Of a DNA stretch of 53,430 bases, positions 7,780 to 16,306 are shown one piece after another; positions within the stretch are counted from its first letter, which is position 1; the number at the start of each line of letters is the position of its first letter. The stretch comes from Pseudomonadota bacterium (GTDB taxonomy: Bacteria > Pseudomonadota > Gammaproteobacteria > Burkholderiales > Ferrovaceae), in NCBI GenBank assembly GCA_021796835.1, contig JAKABO010000014.1:1-53430 (forward strand). The letters are read 5' to 3'. Under the pieces are notes generated by a model. The model was given only the letters and a program-made list of their open reading frames with translations, was not told the DNA's origin and ran no database searches. The position numbers and the translations under genes are program-made.

Positions 7780-9102
7780 TCAGAAAGAAATGGTGGGTGG
7801 ACTTTGGGTGGGGTGGTCCGTCGGAATCGAGCGCGCGTAAATGGAGGGCGGGTGCAGGACGGAAGAAACGTAATGACCGGCCAGACTCGCCACCAGCAGC
7901 GCAGGGACAAGCCCGTAACCGGACGTCATTTCGCTGACCATCATCACCGCCGTCAACGGAGCGTGAGTCACGGCAGCCAGAAACGCGCTCATGCCCACCA
8001 GGGTAAAAGCGGTCAGCGAGGATTCCGGCATAAAAGTTTGGGCCAGATGGCCAGCCAGCGTGCCGAGTGCCGCCCCGATGAACAGCGTGGGCGTAAACAC
8101 GCCCCCCACTGCCCCTGAACCGGACGTCAGAACGGTTGCCAGTATCTTCAGCCCCAGGATGAGCAGAATGTTTTGCCACAACCAAGATTGATGGAGCAAG
8201 GAATTGATCACCGAATAGCCATTGCCCCAGACTTCCGGACGAATGGCCGAGAGCCCTCCCACGGCCAGCCCTGCAAAGGCCATTTTCAACCAGAGGGGCA
8301 GGGGTAATCGGGCAAAAAAATGATGGGCGCGATCCAGGGCCACAATGAACAGAGGTCCCAGCAGTCCCGAAACGAGCCCCATTCCCACCACCATGAGCAG
8401 TTCCATCAGGCTTTGCAAATTGCCGGGTGTCGCCGCGAAGATGGGGGCGGCACCACTGATGTGGCGCACCACGAAATCCGCAATCGCCGCTGCCAGCAAA
8501 AGGGGGCCGAGGCTTCTCACCCCGATCTCGCCCAGAATGATTTCAACCACGAACAACGCACCGGCAATCGGTGTGTTGTAAGCACCGGCCAACCCCGCCG
8601 CTGCCCCACAGGCCACTGCAAAGCGCCGTTCCGCAGCGGTCAGGCGGAGGATCCTGCCGAAAATGCTTCCGGTCAGCGCCGCCAACTGGACCATGGAACC
8701 TTCGCGCCCGATCGAGCCGCCCGAAATCACCGTTGCGGCCGAGGCCACCGACTTCAACAGCGAGGAGCGCACGGGAACGTCGCTGCCCGCCGCAATCACT
8801 TCCATATAGTCTGTGCCAGCGTCATTTTTTCTGGAGATCAGGAAATATTGCAGGATCACGCCCGCAATCAATCCGCCGCAGGCCGGAAAAAATATCCGAA
8901 CCCCCGGCGCCAGACGGGCCGCATTGGCCACCAACCCCTCGTTTGAGCCGTACAGGATCTCCTCCAGCCACAAAAGGAGTTGGTGAAAGGCGAGGACGGC
9001 GAGTGAGCCGGATATTCCCACGGCGATCGCCAGGCCCAGATACCTCAGCAATTGCTGATTGAGGTTGTAGGTAGGAGAGGGAGGGGGAGAAGGGGACGAC
9101 AT
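7780..9102 (-). CDS. ClC-family chloride channel / H+:Cl- antiporter
   Basis: 440 residues, almost all in hydrophobic helices of the inner membrane. The selectivity-filter motifs are present in modified form: AAGSDVPVRSS for GSGIP, GGSIGREGSMVQ with the gating glutamate, and GGVFTPTLFIGAALG for GxFxP. There are no C-terminal CBS domains. The family moves chloride, or exchanges it for protons, and often serves in acid resistance. It is divergent from the SNF2 gene, with a 131-bp gap. The 7587-7779 gap downstream of it holds no gene I can support. Confidence 0.93.
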   Translation of the reverse strand: MSSPSPPPSPTYNLNQQLLRYLGLAIAVGISGSLAVLAFHQLLLWLEEILYGSNEGLVANAARLAPGVRIFFPACGGLIAGVILQYFLISRKNDAGTDYMEVIAAGSDVPVRSSLLKSVASAATVISGGSIGREGSMVQLAALTGSIFGRILRLTAAERRFAVACGAAAGLAGAYNTPIAGALFVVEIILGEIGVRSLGPLLLAAAIADFVVRHISGAAPIFAATPGNLQSLMELLMVVGMGLVSGLLGPLFIVALDRAHHFFARLPLPLWLKMAFAGLAVGGLSAIRPEVWGNGYSVINSLLHQSWLWQNILLILGLKILATVLTSGSGAVGGVFTPTLFIGAALGTLAGHLAQTFMPESSLTAFTLVGMSAFLAAVTHAPLTAVMMVSEMTSGYGLVPALLVASLAGHYVSSVLHPPSIYARSIPTDHPTQSPPTISF

Positions 9103-9184
9103 GAGGGCATTCTACCGTCCCTCAAAGGGTTTGAGTGTTTATAATCCTTACTTTCACAACAGGGCGCACAGGAGTCAAACTGGA

Positions 9185-9241
9185 ATGACGGATCTGCGCT
9201 GTTTCATCGAATCGACTTCCGTGGGCTTGTCAAATGAATGA
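9185..9241 (+). CDS. Possible leader ORF upstream of the SNF2 gene
   Basis: An 18-codon frame begins at ATG 9185, preceded by AGGAG at about 9170-9174, and ends at TGA 9239-9241, overlapping the helicase ATG at 9234. The helicase start itself has no obvious ribosome-binding site, so this short frame might deliver ribosomes to it by coupling. A TATAAT at 9140-9145 lies upstream without a convincing -35. Weak evidence. Confidence 0.22.
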   Translation: MTDLRCFIESTSVGLSNE

Positions 9242-12200
9242 ATCGTCCGATGACCTTCTGGTTCCTCTCCTGCCCGACGACGAGGGGGGCCACCACCGGA
9301 TCATGCTTGCCCTGGCCCTGTTGTGGTCACCCCACCCGCGCAACGCCCTCTATCACCTGTTGCAGAAACTCGATTTCAGGCACCCCGGTGGGCGCAGGTT
9401 TACGATGGACGACGTCAGTCATGGCCTTCAGCAGTTGGTGGCCGCCCAACAGGTGATTGACCCGGGTCCGCGCCAGGGCTATTACCGCCTGACAGATTCC
9501 CTGCGCACGGTGCTGTATGAGAAATTACTCGATGGCTTCGAGGGGCCTCGGTTGCAAAGCGCTTTGCATGAAGTCGAGGGTTTCAACCCTCAGGCGATGA
9601 AGAATGTCTGGCCCGTTTACGATCGGAATGCCACCATCGCCATCGTGCGGCTGGCACTGTTGACCGGAGCGCCCCAGGTTGAAATCGATAAGATGGCCAA
9701 CGTGATCAGTCGCTCGATGCCTTGGCAGCGCATGCTGGATGAGGCCGTGTTGCGCGATTTCAGCGAAGCCTCTTTCGAGCGCATCGATCCTGCCGTGCGT
9801 TGGGATCTGTGTTACCGCCTGATCGTGGGATTCGATGCCGACTGGAATCCCGATCTGTTGCGTGCGGTCCGCTGGACTCTGGCGCAAGCAGCCAGCAGTC
9901 GGGAAGAAATGCCCAGTCATCTGCGCCTGGCCATTTCCGAACTTCTGCTACACCGGGGGGAGAGAGACTCCATCGGTTCTCTGCTGTCAGGCGTCACCGG
10001 GTGGGGTGCGGATGTCATGAATGCCTATGCGTTGGCTCAGGAAGGCCAATGGGCGGCGGCTCAGGACTTGTTTGAAACGGGGCTCAAGAAATGTCATTCC
10101 GAAACCGGGGTAAAAAAGCGGACCTTACCGTTCAGCATCGCCTGGATTTATCCGTTGATGTTGCTGGCGCAGCAGACGCCCAACCATCTTGATCTGGCGC
10201 GCAAGTTCTGCATTGGTGAATCAGGTAAACGGAAACCCGATCCTGATTCCGGTTGGGGGCTATGGGTGCGGGCCATCGATATCCGGCGCGGAGATGTCGA
10301 ACCTGCCAAGGATGTCTTCGGGGCAGTAGCGTATTACCAGAAATATCCCGACTTCAACCAGTTGTGGCGGGTTCTGCTGGTGGCCTGGCTGGGCCTGGAT
10401 ACTCTGGGCGGTGCCGGCAAATCCCACCGGGAGGCCTACGCCGGGATGGCGCAGCGGTTGGTCGATCATCTCGAACGATGCGGCCTCGGGTGGCTGTCCG
10501 GTCTGGCAAGGGGCGCAAAAGCCCTCATCTGTGGCGAAGAACCTCCCCCAGGGTATTTCGTGGGGGGAAGGGCCGAGCGTTGGCGTGAGCTGCTTTCCAC
10601 CCTGCAGGCCCTGGAAGGGGTCTCTGACGAAACCTCCGACAGCGACACCAGCCGTTTCATCTGGATGATCGACCGGGGCAAGGACGGGGCCCTGCAGGAT
10701 ATCGTACCGCTGGAGCAAAAACGCGGCGTGCGCGGCTGGAACAAACCCAGGGAAGTCCCTCTGTCCAGGGTCGCCGGAAACCCGCGCCTCGCCCCATGGG
10801 ATGCCAAGGTGGTCAATTGTATCCATACGGAAAGGTATGCACGACACAATCATGTGCTGGATTTGGCCGGGGCCGTGCAGGCGCTGGTCGGGCATCCGGC
10901 CGTCGTGCTCAGTGACAAACCGGAACAGTTGATCGAATTGAGCGAGGGAAGGCCTGAGATCGAGGTCATCCACAAGGGCGACAAAATCACCATGAAGGTC
11001 GTTCCTCCGCTCCGCGAAGGCATTCCTGCCGATACCTGCCAGTATTACAGTGCCGAAGAAAGGCGCAGCATGGAAGCACTGCGCCTGATCACGCTGGTTC
11101 AGGATTCGACGCAACGGGTGCGTTTGATTCAATTCACTCCGGCGCAGCGCCGGGTCGCACAATTGCTTGCGGGACAAGTGGCGATTCCGGCGAGCGCGCA
11201 AAACGAACTGCAGGCCGCGATGAAGGCGCTGACCAGCCACTTTCAATTACAGGCGGACCATTTGCAAGCCGCCCACGAGATCCCCGCCGAAGCGCGCCTG
11301 CGAGCGGAATTATCCCCCCTGAACGACGGCCTGCTGCTGCGTCTGGTGGCCACCCCGCTGGGGGCGGAGGGCCCGCGCATGACCCCGGGCAGTGGACGCG
11401 CCCGTTTGATGGCATCGGTAAAAGGGGAGAGCCTGGGCACAACGCGCCAGTTGGACGCGGAACGTGCCCACCTCGATGCTGTTCTCGATGCGCTGCCCTT
11501 CCTCGAGGCGTGCGAGGGGAATCGCCAACAGTGCGAATGGGAAATCGCTACCCCGGAAGATGCTCTGGCTTCGGTGGAAGTGCTTCCCACCCTTCCCGCC
11601 ATCCTTGCGCTGGATTGGCCCAAAGGGAAGGCCGTGCGCGTGGTGACGGTTGATGCCCCCGGACTCGCCATACAGGTGAGAAGCGAACGGGATTGGTTCA
11701 GACTGAGTGGCGAAGCCAGAGTGGATGAAGGGCTGACCGTCACGTTTGAAACCCTGTTGGTTGCTTCGCGCGGCTCCAGCCGTTTCATCGCCATGGGCGA
11801 TGGGGTGTATGCCGCGCTTACCCACAGCCTGAAGGAGCGGCTGAAGGATCTGGCGGCGGTCATGGAACCCGACAAGCAGGGTGCGCGCATGCCGCATTTG
11901 GCTGCAGCATGGGTCGATGAGGCTTTGGAAGGAATGGTTGTCAAGGCGGATGAAAAGTTTCACGACACCCTGAAAGAGCTGCATCTCACCCGGAATCAGG
12001 ACATTCCCCTGCCCAGGACCTTGCAAACCGACCTGCGCCCCTATCAGGAAGAAGGCTACCTGTGGGCATCGAGGCTCGCACAAGCCGGGTTGGGTGCCTG
12101 CCTTGCCGACGATATGGGGCTGGGTAAGACCCTGCAATCGCTGGCCCTGCTCCTGGCTCGTGCCGAAGGAGGGCCCGCGCTGGTGATCGCCCCTACTTCT

Positions 12201-13409
12201 GTATGCGGCAACTGGATGGCCGAGGCCGAACGCTTTGCTCCCAGCCTCAATTTTCATCTCTACAGCGAGGCGGATCGCGAGGCAATCATTTCCCAGGCTG
12301 CCGCCTTTGATGTGGTCGTGGCCTCCTACGGCCTGGTACAGCAAGCCAGCGAACAATTTGCGGGCAAACATTGGCACACCCTCATTGTCGACGAGGCGCA
12401 GGCCATCAAGAATTCCACCGCGAAACGAAGCCAGGCAGTCTTCCAGCTCGATGCGGATTTTCGTCTCGCCCTGTCCGGCACACCGGTGGAGAATCGCCTG
12501 GCCGAATTATGGTCCATCATGCGCTTTGCCAATCCCGGTTTGCTGGGTACCCTCAGCCGTTTTAACGAACGCTTTGCGCTCCCGATCGAACGGGACAAAG
12601 ACCGTGATGCCCAGCATGTTTTGCGGCGCCTGATCGCACCTTTTCTGCTCCGTCGCACCAAGGCTCAAGTGCTGCAGGAACTGCCGCCGCGCACCGAGAT
12701 GGTTATCACCATCGAACCCGGCAAGGAGGAAGCCGCGCACTACGAAGCCGTGCGCCGCGAGGCGATTGCCGAGGCGGATACCGCCATGGCCAGTCATAAA
12801 GCCGGACAGGCGCGCATGAATGTCCTTGCTCAGTTGACCCGTTTGCGTCGTGCCGCTTGCGATCCCCGCATCATTACGCCCACTTTTCCAGGGGCAGGCG
12901 GTAAGGTACAGACCTTTACCACGTTGGCTCTGGAGTTGGTGGCCAATGGACATAAGGCACTGGTGTTCAGCCAGTTTGTGGATTTTCTTACCCTGCTGCG
13001 TGAGGCACTGGAGGCCAACGGCATCACCTGCCAATACCTGGACGGCTCCACCCCCGCCGCGGAAAGAACCAGGCGCATCGCCGCCTTTCAGGCCGGGAAA
13101 AGTGATCTGTTTTTGATCAGCCTGAAGGCAGGCGGGTTTGGCTTGAACCTTACTGCGGCAGACTATGTGGTCATCACCGATCCCTGGTGGAATCCCGCCG
13201 CCGAGGATCAGGCCATGGGTCGAGCCCATCGCATGGGACAACTACGCCCGGTCACCGTGTACCGGTTGGTGATGCGGGGTACTGTGGAAGAACTCATCGT
13301 GGGTTTGCACAACGACAAGCGCGCATTGGCTGAAAGTATATTGGGGGAGGGCGAAGCGGTCAGTCTGCCCTCCACTGACGAACTCATCGCCCTGATCAAA
13401 GGGACTTGA
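9234..13409 (+). CDS. SNF2-family DEAD/DEAH-box ATPase with long N-terminal extension
   Basis: 1391 residues. The ATPase core lies in the last third: RPYQEEGYLWASRL, Walker A in DDMGLGKTLQSLALLLA (about residues 959-975), DEAQAIKN Walker B (about 1053), ALSGTPVENRLAELWSI motif III, then helicase C with VFSQFVDFLTLL (about 1243), SLKAGGFGLNLTAADYV and GRAHRMGQ (about 1328). This is the Swi2/Snf2 pattern of translocases such as RapA or bacterial SNF2 proteins of unknown role. The first 900 residues carry no domain I can name, apart from a region resembling the solute-helix repeats that precede many bacterial SNF2 cores. It stands alone between ClC and an accessory patch, so its job (transcription recycling, DNA repair or defence) is open. 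Confidence 0.9.
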   Translation: MNESSDDLLVPLLPDDEGGHHRIMLALALLWSPHPRNALYHLLQKLDFRHPGGRRFTMDDVSHGLQQLVAAQQVIDPGPRQGYYRLTDSLRTVLYEKLLDGFEGPRLQSALHEVEGFNPQAMKNVWPVYDRNATIAIVRLALLTGAPQVEIDKMANVISRSMPWQRMLDEAVLRDFSEASFERIDPAVRWDLCYRLIVGFDADWNPDLLRAVRWTLAQAASSREEMPSHLRLAISELLLHRGERDSIGSLLSGVTGWGADVMNAYALAQEGQWAAAQDLFETGLKKCHSETGVKKRTLPFSIAWIYPLMLLAQQTPNHLDLARKFCIGESGKRKPDPDSGWGLWVRAIDIRRGDVEPAKDVFGAVAYYQKYPDFNQLWRVLLVAWLGLDTLGGAGKSHREAYAGMAQRLVDHLERCGLGWLSGLARGAKALICGEEPPPGYFVGGRAERWRELLSTLQALEGVSDETSDSDTSRFIWMIDRGKDGALQDIVPLEQKRGVRGWNKPREVPLSRVAGNPRLAPWDAKVVNCIHTERYARHNHVLDLAGAVQALVGHPAVVLSDKPEQLIELSEGRPEIEVIHKGDKITMKVVPPLREGIPADTCQYYSAEERRSMEALRLITLVQDSTQRVRLIQFTPAQRRVAQLLAGQVAIPASAQNELQAAMKALTSHFQLQADHLQAAHEIPAEARLRAELSPLNDGLLLRLVATPLGAEGPRMTPGSGRARLMASVKGESLGTTRQLDAERAHLDAVLDALPFLEACEGNRQQCEWEIATPEDALASVEVLPTLPAILALDWPKGKAVRVVTVDAPGLAIQVRSERDWFRLSGEARVDEGLTVTFETLLVASRGSSRFIAMGDGVYAALTHSLKERLKDLAAVMEPDKQGARMPHLAAAWVDEALEGMVVKADEKFHDTLKELHLTRNQDIPLPRTLQTDLRPYQEEGYLWASRLAQAGLGACLADDMGLGKTLQSLALLLARAEGGPALVIAPTSVCGNWMAEAERFAPSLNFHLYSEADREAIISQAAAFDVVVASYGLVQQASEQFAGKHWHTLIVDEAQAIKNSTAKRSQAVFQLDADFRLALSGTPVENRLAELWSIMRFANPGLLGTLSRFNERFALPIERDKDRDAQHVLRRLIAPFLLRRTKAQVLQELPPRTEMVITIEPGKEEAAHYEAVRREAIAEADTAMASHKAGQARMNVLAQLTRLRRAACDPRIITPTFPGAGGKVQTFTTLALELVANGHKALVFSQFVDFLTLLREALEANGITCQYLDGSTPAAERTRRIAAFQAGKSDLFLISLKAGGFGLNLTAADYVVITDPWWNPAAEDQAMGRAHRMGQLRPVTVYRLVMRGTVEELIVGLHNDKRALAESILGEGEAVSLPSTDELIALIKGT

Positions 13410-13452
13410 ACAGTCAAGAAGAACCGTTTTCAAATTTATGTCGCAGGGGCGC

Positions 13453-13481
13453 TTTACTTGATAATGATTATCAATTACAAT
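13453..13481 (+). promoter_or_regulatory. Sigma70 promoter with a perfect 7-1-7 Fur box in the spacer
   Basis: TTTACT (13453-13458) and TACAAT (13476-13481) are 17 bp apart. The spacer contains TGATAATGATTATCA (13459-13473), an exact 7-1-7 inverted repeat of the Fur consensus. Fur with iron bound would block RNA polymerase here. Transcription should start at about 13488. Confidence 0.75.
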
Positions 13482-13487
13482 TGAGCC

Positions 13488-13549
13488 ATCAGTTTAGGAC
13501 CCCTCCTGAAACTGTCTTTCAATCCCCCTCTCGTCGAGGGGGTTTTTTT
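13488..13549 (+). ncRNA. Candidate Fur-repressed small RNA, about 62 nt
   Basis: The predicted transcript starts with a stem-loop at 13490-13514: CAGTTT pairs with AAACTG and AGGA with TCCT, with one bulged G and a CCCC loop. A single-stranded U-rich linker (TCTTTCAAT) follows, then a GC-rich terminator hairpin and seven Ts. This is the layout of Hfq-binding small RNAs, and a C-rich loop could pair with ribosome-binding sites. No reading frame or usable start codon lies within it. Expression is inferred, not shown; it could instead be an orphan promoter in front of a deleted gene. Confidence 0.55.
13524..13549 (+). terminator. Rho-independent terminator
   Basis: CCCCCTC (13524-13530) and GAGGGGG (13536-13542) form a 7-bp stem with a 5-nt loop, followed by seven Ts. 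It would end the Fur-controlled transcript and any read-through from the SNF2 gene. Confidence 0.85.
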
Positions 13550-13590
13550 GTGCGCCAGTGATGTTTTATGAAAACGAAGATTTCGATAAA

Positions 13591-13662
13591 CTGGGTTCGA
13601 TGCTGGTGATGGCGGGGGTACTGGCCATCTCCCTAAAACCCAAGGGCGCGTAACGACGAAGG
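13591..13662 (+). pseudogene. 3' end of a second EamA transporter gene (fragment)
   Basis: These 72 bp match 17156-17228, the last codons, stop and downstream bases of the intact EamA gene, with only scattered differences. The frame gives LGSMLVMAGVLAISLKPKGA and stops at the same place. It is preceded by unrelated sequence that happens to leave a 30-codon open frame from ATG 13561. The next 101 bp upstream in the gene are represented by another fragment at 15904-16004. The remaining 13663-13721 gap holds nothing I recognise. Confidence 0.8.
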
Positions 13663-13721
13663 AGAGTAGAAGAGTTTGCTGTCAGTTTGGGGCGTGGGCA
13701 GTTATAAAATCAGTCCGGGAA

Positions 13722-14891
13722 TTAGAGGTTGGCCGGGGTCAATTCTGATGCAAGTTCTTCAAGTGAAATTGCTTCGATATCAGCGGCCAGGTGGTAACGC
13801 TCGGTGCCTGGGTAAACCACAAATTTCTTTGCAGGTTGAAGATCCGAGCATGCTTCATGAAATCCACGCTCCAGTTTGGGCGCAAGGCTGCGTTTGATCT
13901 CAACTGCCCACTGAATCCCGTCTGGCCATGAGAGCAACAGATCGATTTCTGCACCTCCGCTGGTGCGATAAAAATGGCCTTGTACTGTGGGTGTCGCGCA
14001 ATCAAGCAGGTTTTCGATGGCATAACATTCCCAACTCTGCCCTACGACAGGATGGGAAAGCAACGCTTCCTTATCAGGAATGTTCAGTAGCGCATGAACC
14101 AGACCGCTATCCCGCACATAGGTTTTGGGCGACTTTACCAGTCGCTTGCTCAAGTTGGCATGCCAGGGAGGAAGGCGGCGGACAAGCAGCATATCCACCA
14201 GCAAATCGAGATACCCGGCAGCAGTCTTGCCATTCACGCCCAGGTTCCGGGCCAGTTGCGCCGTATTTAGCAGGCCCCCCTGATGATGGGCAAGCATGCT
14301 CCAGAAGCGGCGCAGCGTTTCGGCTGCAATTCGAGGGCCGAACAGGGGAATGTCGCGTTCCAGGTAGGTGCGAATGAAATCCTGTCTCCAGCGCAAGCTA
14401 CGCCCTGCATCAGGGGCCAGCAGGCTTTCAGGGAAGCCGCCGCGTACCCAGAGATCATCCATCGGCATGCCACGGGTTTCCAGTACATGAAATGGAGTGA
14501 GTTCAAGGTAAGCAATGCGGCCCGCCAAGGTTTCGCCTGACTGCCTGAGTAAGTCCAGGGAGGCAGAGCCGAGGAGCAGATACATTCCGGAGTTACGGCC
14601 AGCGCGCCGGCTTTGGTCTATGAGACCGCGCAATATTGGGAAAAGCCCCGGCGCACGATGAATTTCGTCAAGTATGACCAGCCTGTCTTGATGATCACGA
14701 AGATAAAGTTCAGGCTGCGCCAATTTGGCGCGATCCTGTTCGGATTCGAGATCAAGATAAAGCGCGTTATAGCGCTGGCCGATTTCCAGAGCCAGCGTTG
14801 TTTTGCCCACCTGGCGTGGGCCAAGCAACGCCACTGCGGGTGAATAAGCGATGGCATCTGAGAGTTGGGTAGCAAGAGAACGGAGAATCAT
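13722..14891 (-). CDS. AAA-family ATPase with DUF4143 C-terminal domain
   Basis: 389 residues from the ATG at 14889-14891; the frame extends 12 codons further but the family N-terminus begins MILRSLATQL. Walker A is GPRQVGKTTLALE (about residues 24-36), Walker B is LVILDEIHR, and a sensor-like segment LLLGSASLDLLRQSGETLAGR follows. The C-terminal DUF4143 domain ends in a PD-(D/E)xK-like strand pattern (GGAEIDLLLSWPDG...AVEIKRS). The family is widespread in mobile regions; its function is not established, though a role as nucleic-acid-directed or toxin-like ATPase has been suggested. A broken N-terminal piece of a related gene lies at 18844-18971. Confidence 0.85.
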   Translation of the reverse strand: MILRSLATQLSDAIAYSPAVALLGPRQVGKTTLALEIGQRYNALYLDLESEQDRAKLAQPELYLRDHQDRLVILDEIHRAPGLFPILRGLIDQSRRAGRNSGMYLLLGSASLDLLRQSGETLAGRIAYLELTPFHVLETRGMPMDDLWVRGGFPESLLAPDAGRSLRWRQDFIRTYLERDIPLFGPRIAAETLRRFWSMLAHHQGGLLNTAQLARNLGVNGKTAAGYLDLLVDMLLVRRLPPWHANLSKRLVKSPKTYVRDSGLVHALLNIPDKEALLSHPVVGQSWECYAIENLLDCATPTVQGHFYRTSGGAEIDLLLSWPDGIQWAVEIKRSLAPKLERGFHEACSDLQPAKKFVVYPGTERYHLAADIEAISLEELASELTPANL

Positions 14892-15214
14892 CTGCGCAAT
14901 TATGGAGTTCTGTTCCGTGAATTGCAAGGATATTCGTCGGGTAATGCCATGTTTGCGAAACTTCTGAAATTTGCGCGTCTGGCCAAGTCAACACGCCCGT
15001 ATCACCGGGTGCACGTATGCCGCATCTGTTTATTGGCCCGTGCTTGACATTGACCTTGCGCTTGAATCTATCCACAATCCAGCTTTGTTTCCTTTGATTT
15101 TCAAGCCAAATCCATCACCCCAGCAGACGCACTAAAGCGCGTTGCCGAGTTCACCTCGATCATGCGACAACCTGCGGCGACCGGTAATACCTCGATGCGC
15201 CTCCACCGAGTGCA
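14892..15214. other. Gap without a supported gene
   Basis: A plus-strand frame at about 15092-15170 reads as protein-like (ITPADALKRVAEFTSIMRQ), but it has no start codon in a sensible place and I recognise no family. It may be a relic in this decayed patch. Confidence 0.3.
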
Positions 15215-15619
15215 TCATACTCCTTCCCAATCTTCCATTCGTAGTCCCGCCACGCGGCCAAATTCACCTGTATTGTGGGTAACCAGAGTGGCATCATGAG
15301 CGCGGGCGATGGCGGCAATCAGGGTGTCATTTGGACCGATGGGCTTGCCTTGGGCCAATAGGTCCGCGTGAATTTGCCCATAGTATTCAGCGCATTTATC
15401 GTCAAAAGGCAGACTTTGCAGCGGGGCGAAAAAAACTTTGAGCAATTGCAGATTGGCTTCTACCCTTTGACTTCGCCTTGCACCATACAGTAACTCTGCC
15501 TTGACCACGCTACACACAGCAATGTCTGCGGGAATATGTTGGCGAAAGTGTTGCAGGATAATCGGATGTTTTTCGTTGAGCAGATGGATGCAGACATTGG
15601 TGTCGAGCAGATAAATCAT
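15215..15619 (-). CDS. vapC: VapC-type PIN-domain ribonuclease toxin
   Basis: 134 residues starting at ATG 15617-15619 (MIYLLDTNVCIHLL). PIN-domain acidic residues are visible in LLDTN, in VVKAELLYGA, in GPNDTLIAAIARA and in LVTHNTGEFGRV. VapC enzymes cut tRNA or rRNA and stop growth until neutralised by VapB. The start overlaps the stop of the antitoxin gene by 4 nt (ATGA). Confidence 0.92.
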   Translation of the reverse strand: MIYLLDTNVCIHLLNEKHPIILQHFRQHIPADIAVCSVVKAELLYGARRSQRVEANLQLLKVFFAPLQSLPFDDKCAEYYGQIHADLLAQGKPIGPNDTLIAAIARAHDATLVTHNTGEFGRVAGLRMEDWEGV

Positions 15620-15846
15620 TTGATTTCCAGCCGCTCTTCCAAGGGCAATGGAGGCATACGCTCGAGAGGCGCGCCTTCCCATTTTCCAAAAATGTCAAAA
15701 TAGCCTTCCGGCCAACCTGCGCAGGGGCTTGCATCGCGTCTTACCAGTTCCGCCAGATAACGAGAAAGGCTCAGACCAGACTGCGTGGCCTTGTGATGTG
15801 CTTGTTTCGCAAGCTCTTCAGGAACATAACAGTGCAATTGAGCCAT
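15616..15846 (-). CDS. vapB: VapB-type antitoxin (ribbon-helix-helix)
   Basis: 76 residues, MAQLHCYVPEELAKQAHHKA then GLSLSRYLAELVRRD, a ribbon-helix-helix DNA-binding N-terminus, followed by a toxin-binding tail ending PLPLEERLEIK. A good ribosome-binding site (AAGGAGAA) lies about 7 nt before the ATG. It is coupled to vapC by an ATGA overlap. Confidence 0.85.
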   Translation of the reverse strand: MAQLHCYVPEELAKQAHHKATQSGLSLSRYLAELVRRDASPCAGWPEGYFDIFGKWEGAPLERMPPLPLEERLEIK

Positions 15847-15859
15847 GGGATTCTCCTTG

Positions 15860-15876
15860 TATATGTGCTATATGTG
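15860..15876. promoter_or_regulatory. Direct repeat upstream of vapBC, probable operator
   Basis: TATATGTG occurs twice (15860-15867 and 15869-15876) with one base between, just upstream of the vapB ribosome-binding site. Paired short direct repeats are typical operators for ribbon-helix-helix antitoxins. A TAAAAT on the minus strand just upstream could be the -10. Confidence 0.4.
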
Positions 15877-15903
15877 TATTTTAGCAAAATCAGTCGACAA
15901 CCG

Positions 15904-16004
15904 CAGGTCATCCGGATGATCGGTTCCGGAAAGACGGCGCTGATCGGTTCCCTGGGGCCGGTGACCACCCTGTATCTGGCCCATGTATTTCTGGGCGAAT
16001 CCTT
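15904..16004 (+). pseudogene. Internal fragment of a second EamA transporter gene
   Basis: About 101 bp match 17039-17139 of the intact EamA gene with roughly nine in ten bases identical, encoding IRMIGSGKTALIGSLGPVTT and the following residues. Together with 13591-13662 it accounts for most of the last 190 bp of the gene, but the two pieces lie in reverse order, 2.2 kb apart. The surrounding sequence is unrelated. Confidence 0.85.
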
Positions 16005-16012
16005 GCATAGTA

Positions 16013-16038
16013 TTTCGTTGATCAGATGGATGCGGCCA
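16013..16038 (-). pseudogene. Tiny fragment of a second vapC 5' end
   Basis: Twenty-three of 26 bases match 15571-15596, the region of vapC encoding VCIHLLNE; here it reads GRIHLINE. It adjoins the EamA fragment. The segment just after it (16049-16070) shares about 20 of 22 bases with 19108-19129 near the Phd antitoxin. The rest of 16039-16306 holds nothing I recognise. Confidence 0.45.
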
Positions 16039-16306
16039 CATATCTTTGCGTGGCAAATATCCTTGTGGTGGTAGCGTGCTTAACACATTGACAGTTCTTC
16101 CAATCTTCCGTACATTCGATCCCATGACCTCCTGCAACGCCCTTTTGGGCGACTTCCTGATTTCCAAACGACTGCGACTGTGGACTTGTCCTCATCCCCA
16201 GCGCAGCGCTTTCACGCCACTTTGAATTTTACGAAACCGCTGCGGGTCTGACCGCAAAGGTTTCTCATCCTCGCTCCAAGGCCCGCATTCACCATGAAGG
16301 GGTCTT

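Noticed and set aside
13459-13475. FNR box reading (TTGAT...ATCAA) for the palindrome
   Set aside because: The half-sites are seven bases apart rather than four, while the match to the 7-1-7 Fur consensus is exact.
13703-13726. Shared 14-bp string (TCCGGGAATTAGAG) with 39703-39716
   Set aside because: One copy overlaps the end of the ATPase coding region and the flanks do not match; most likely coincidence.
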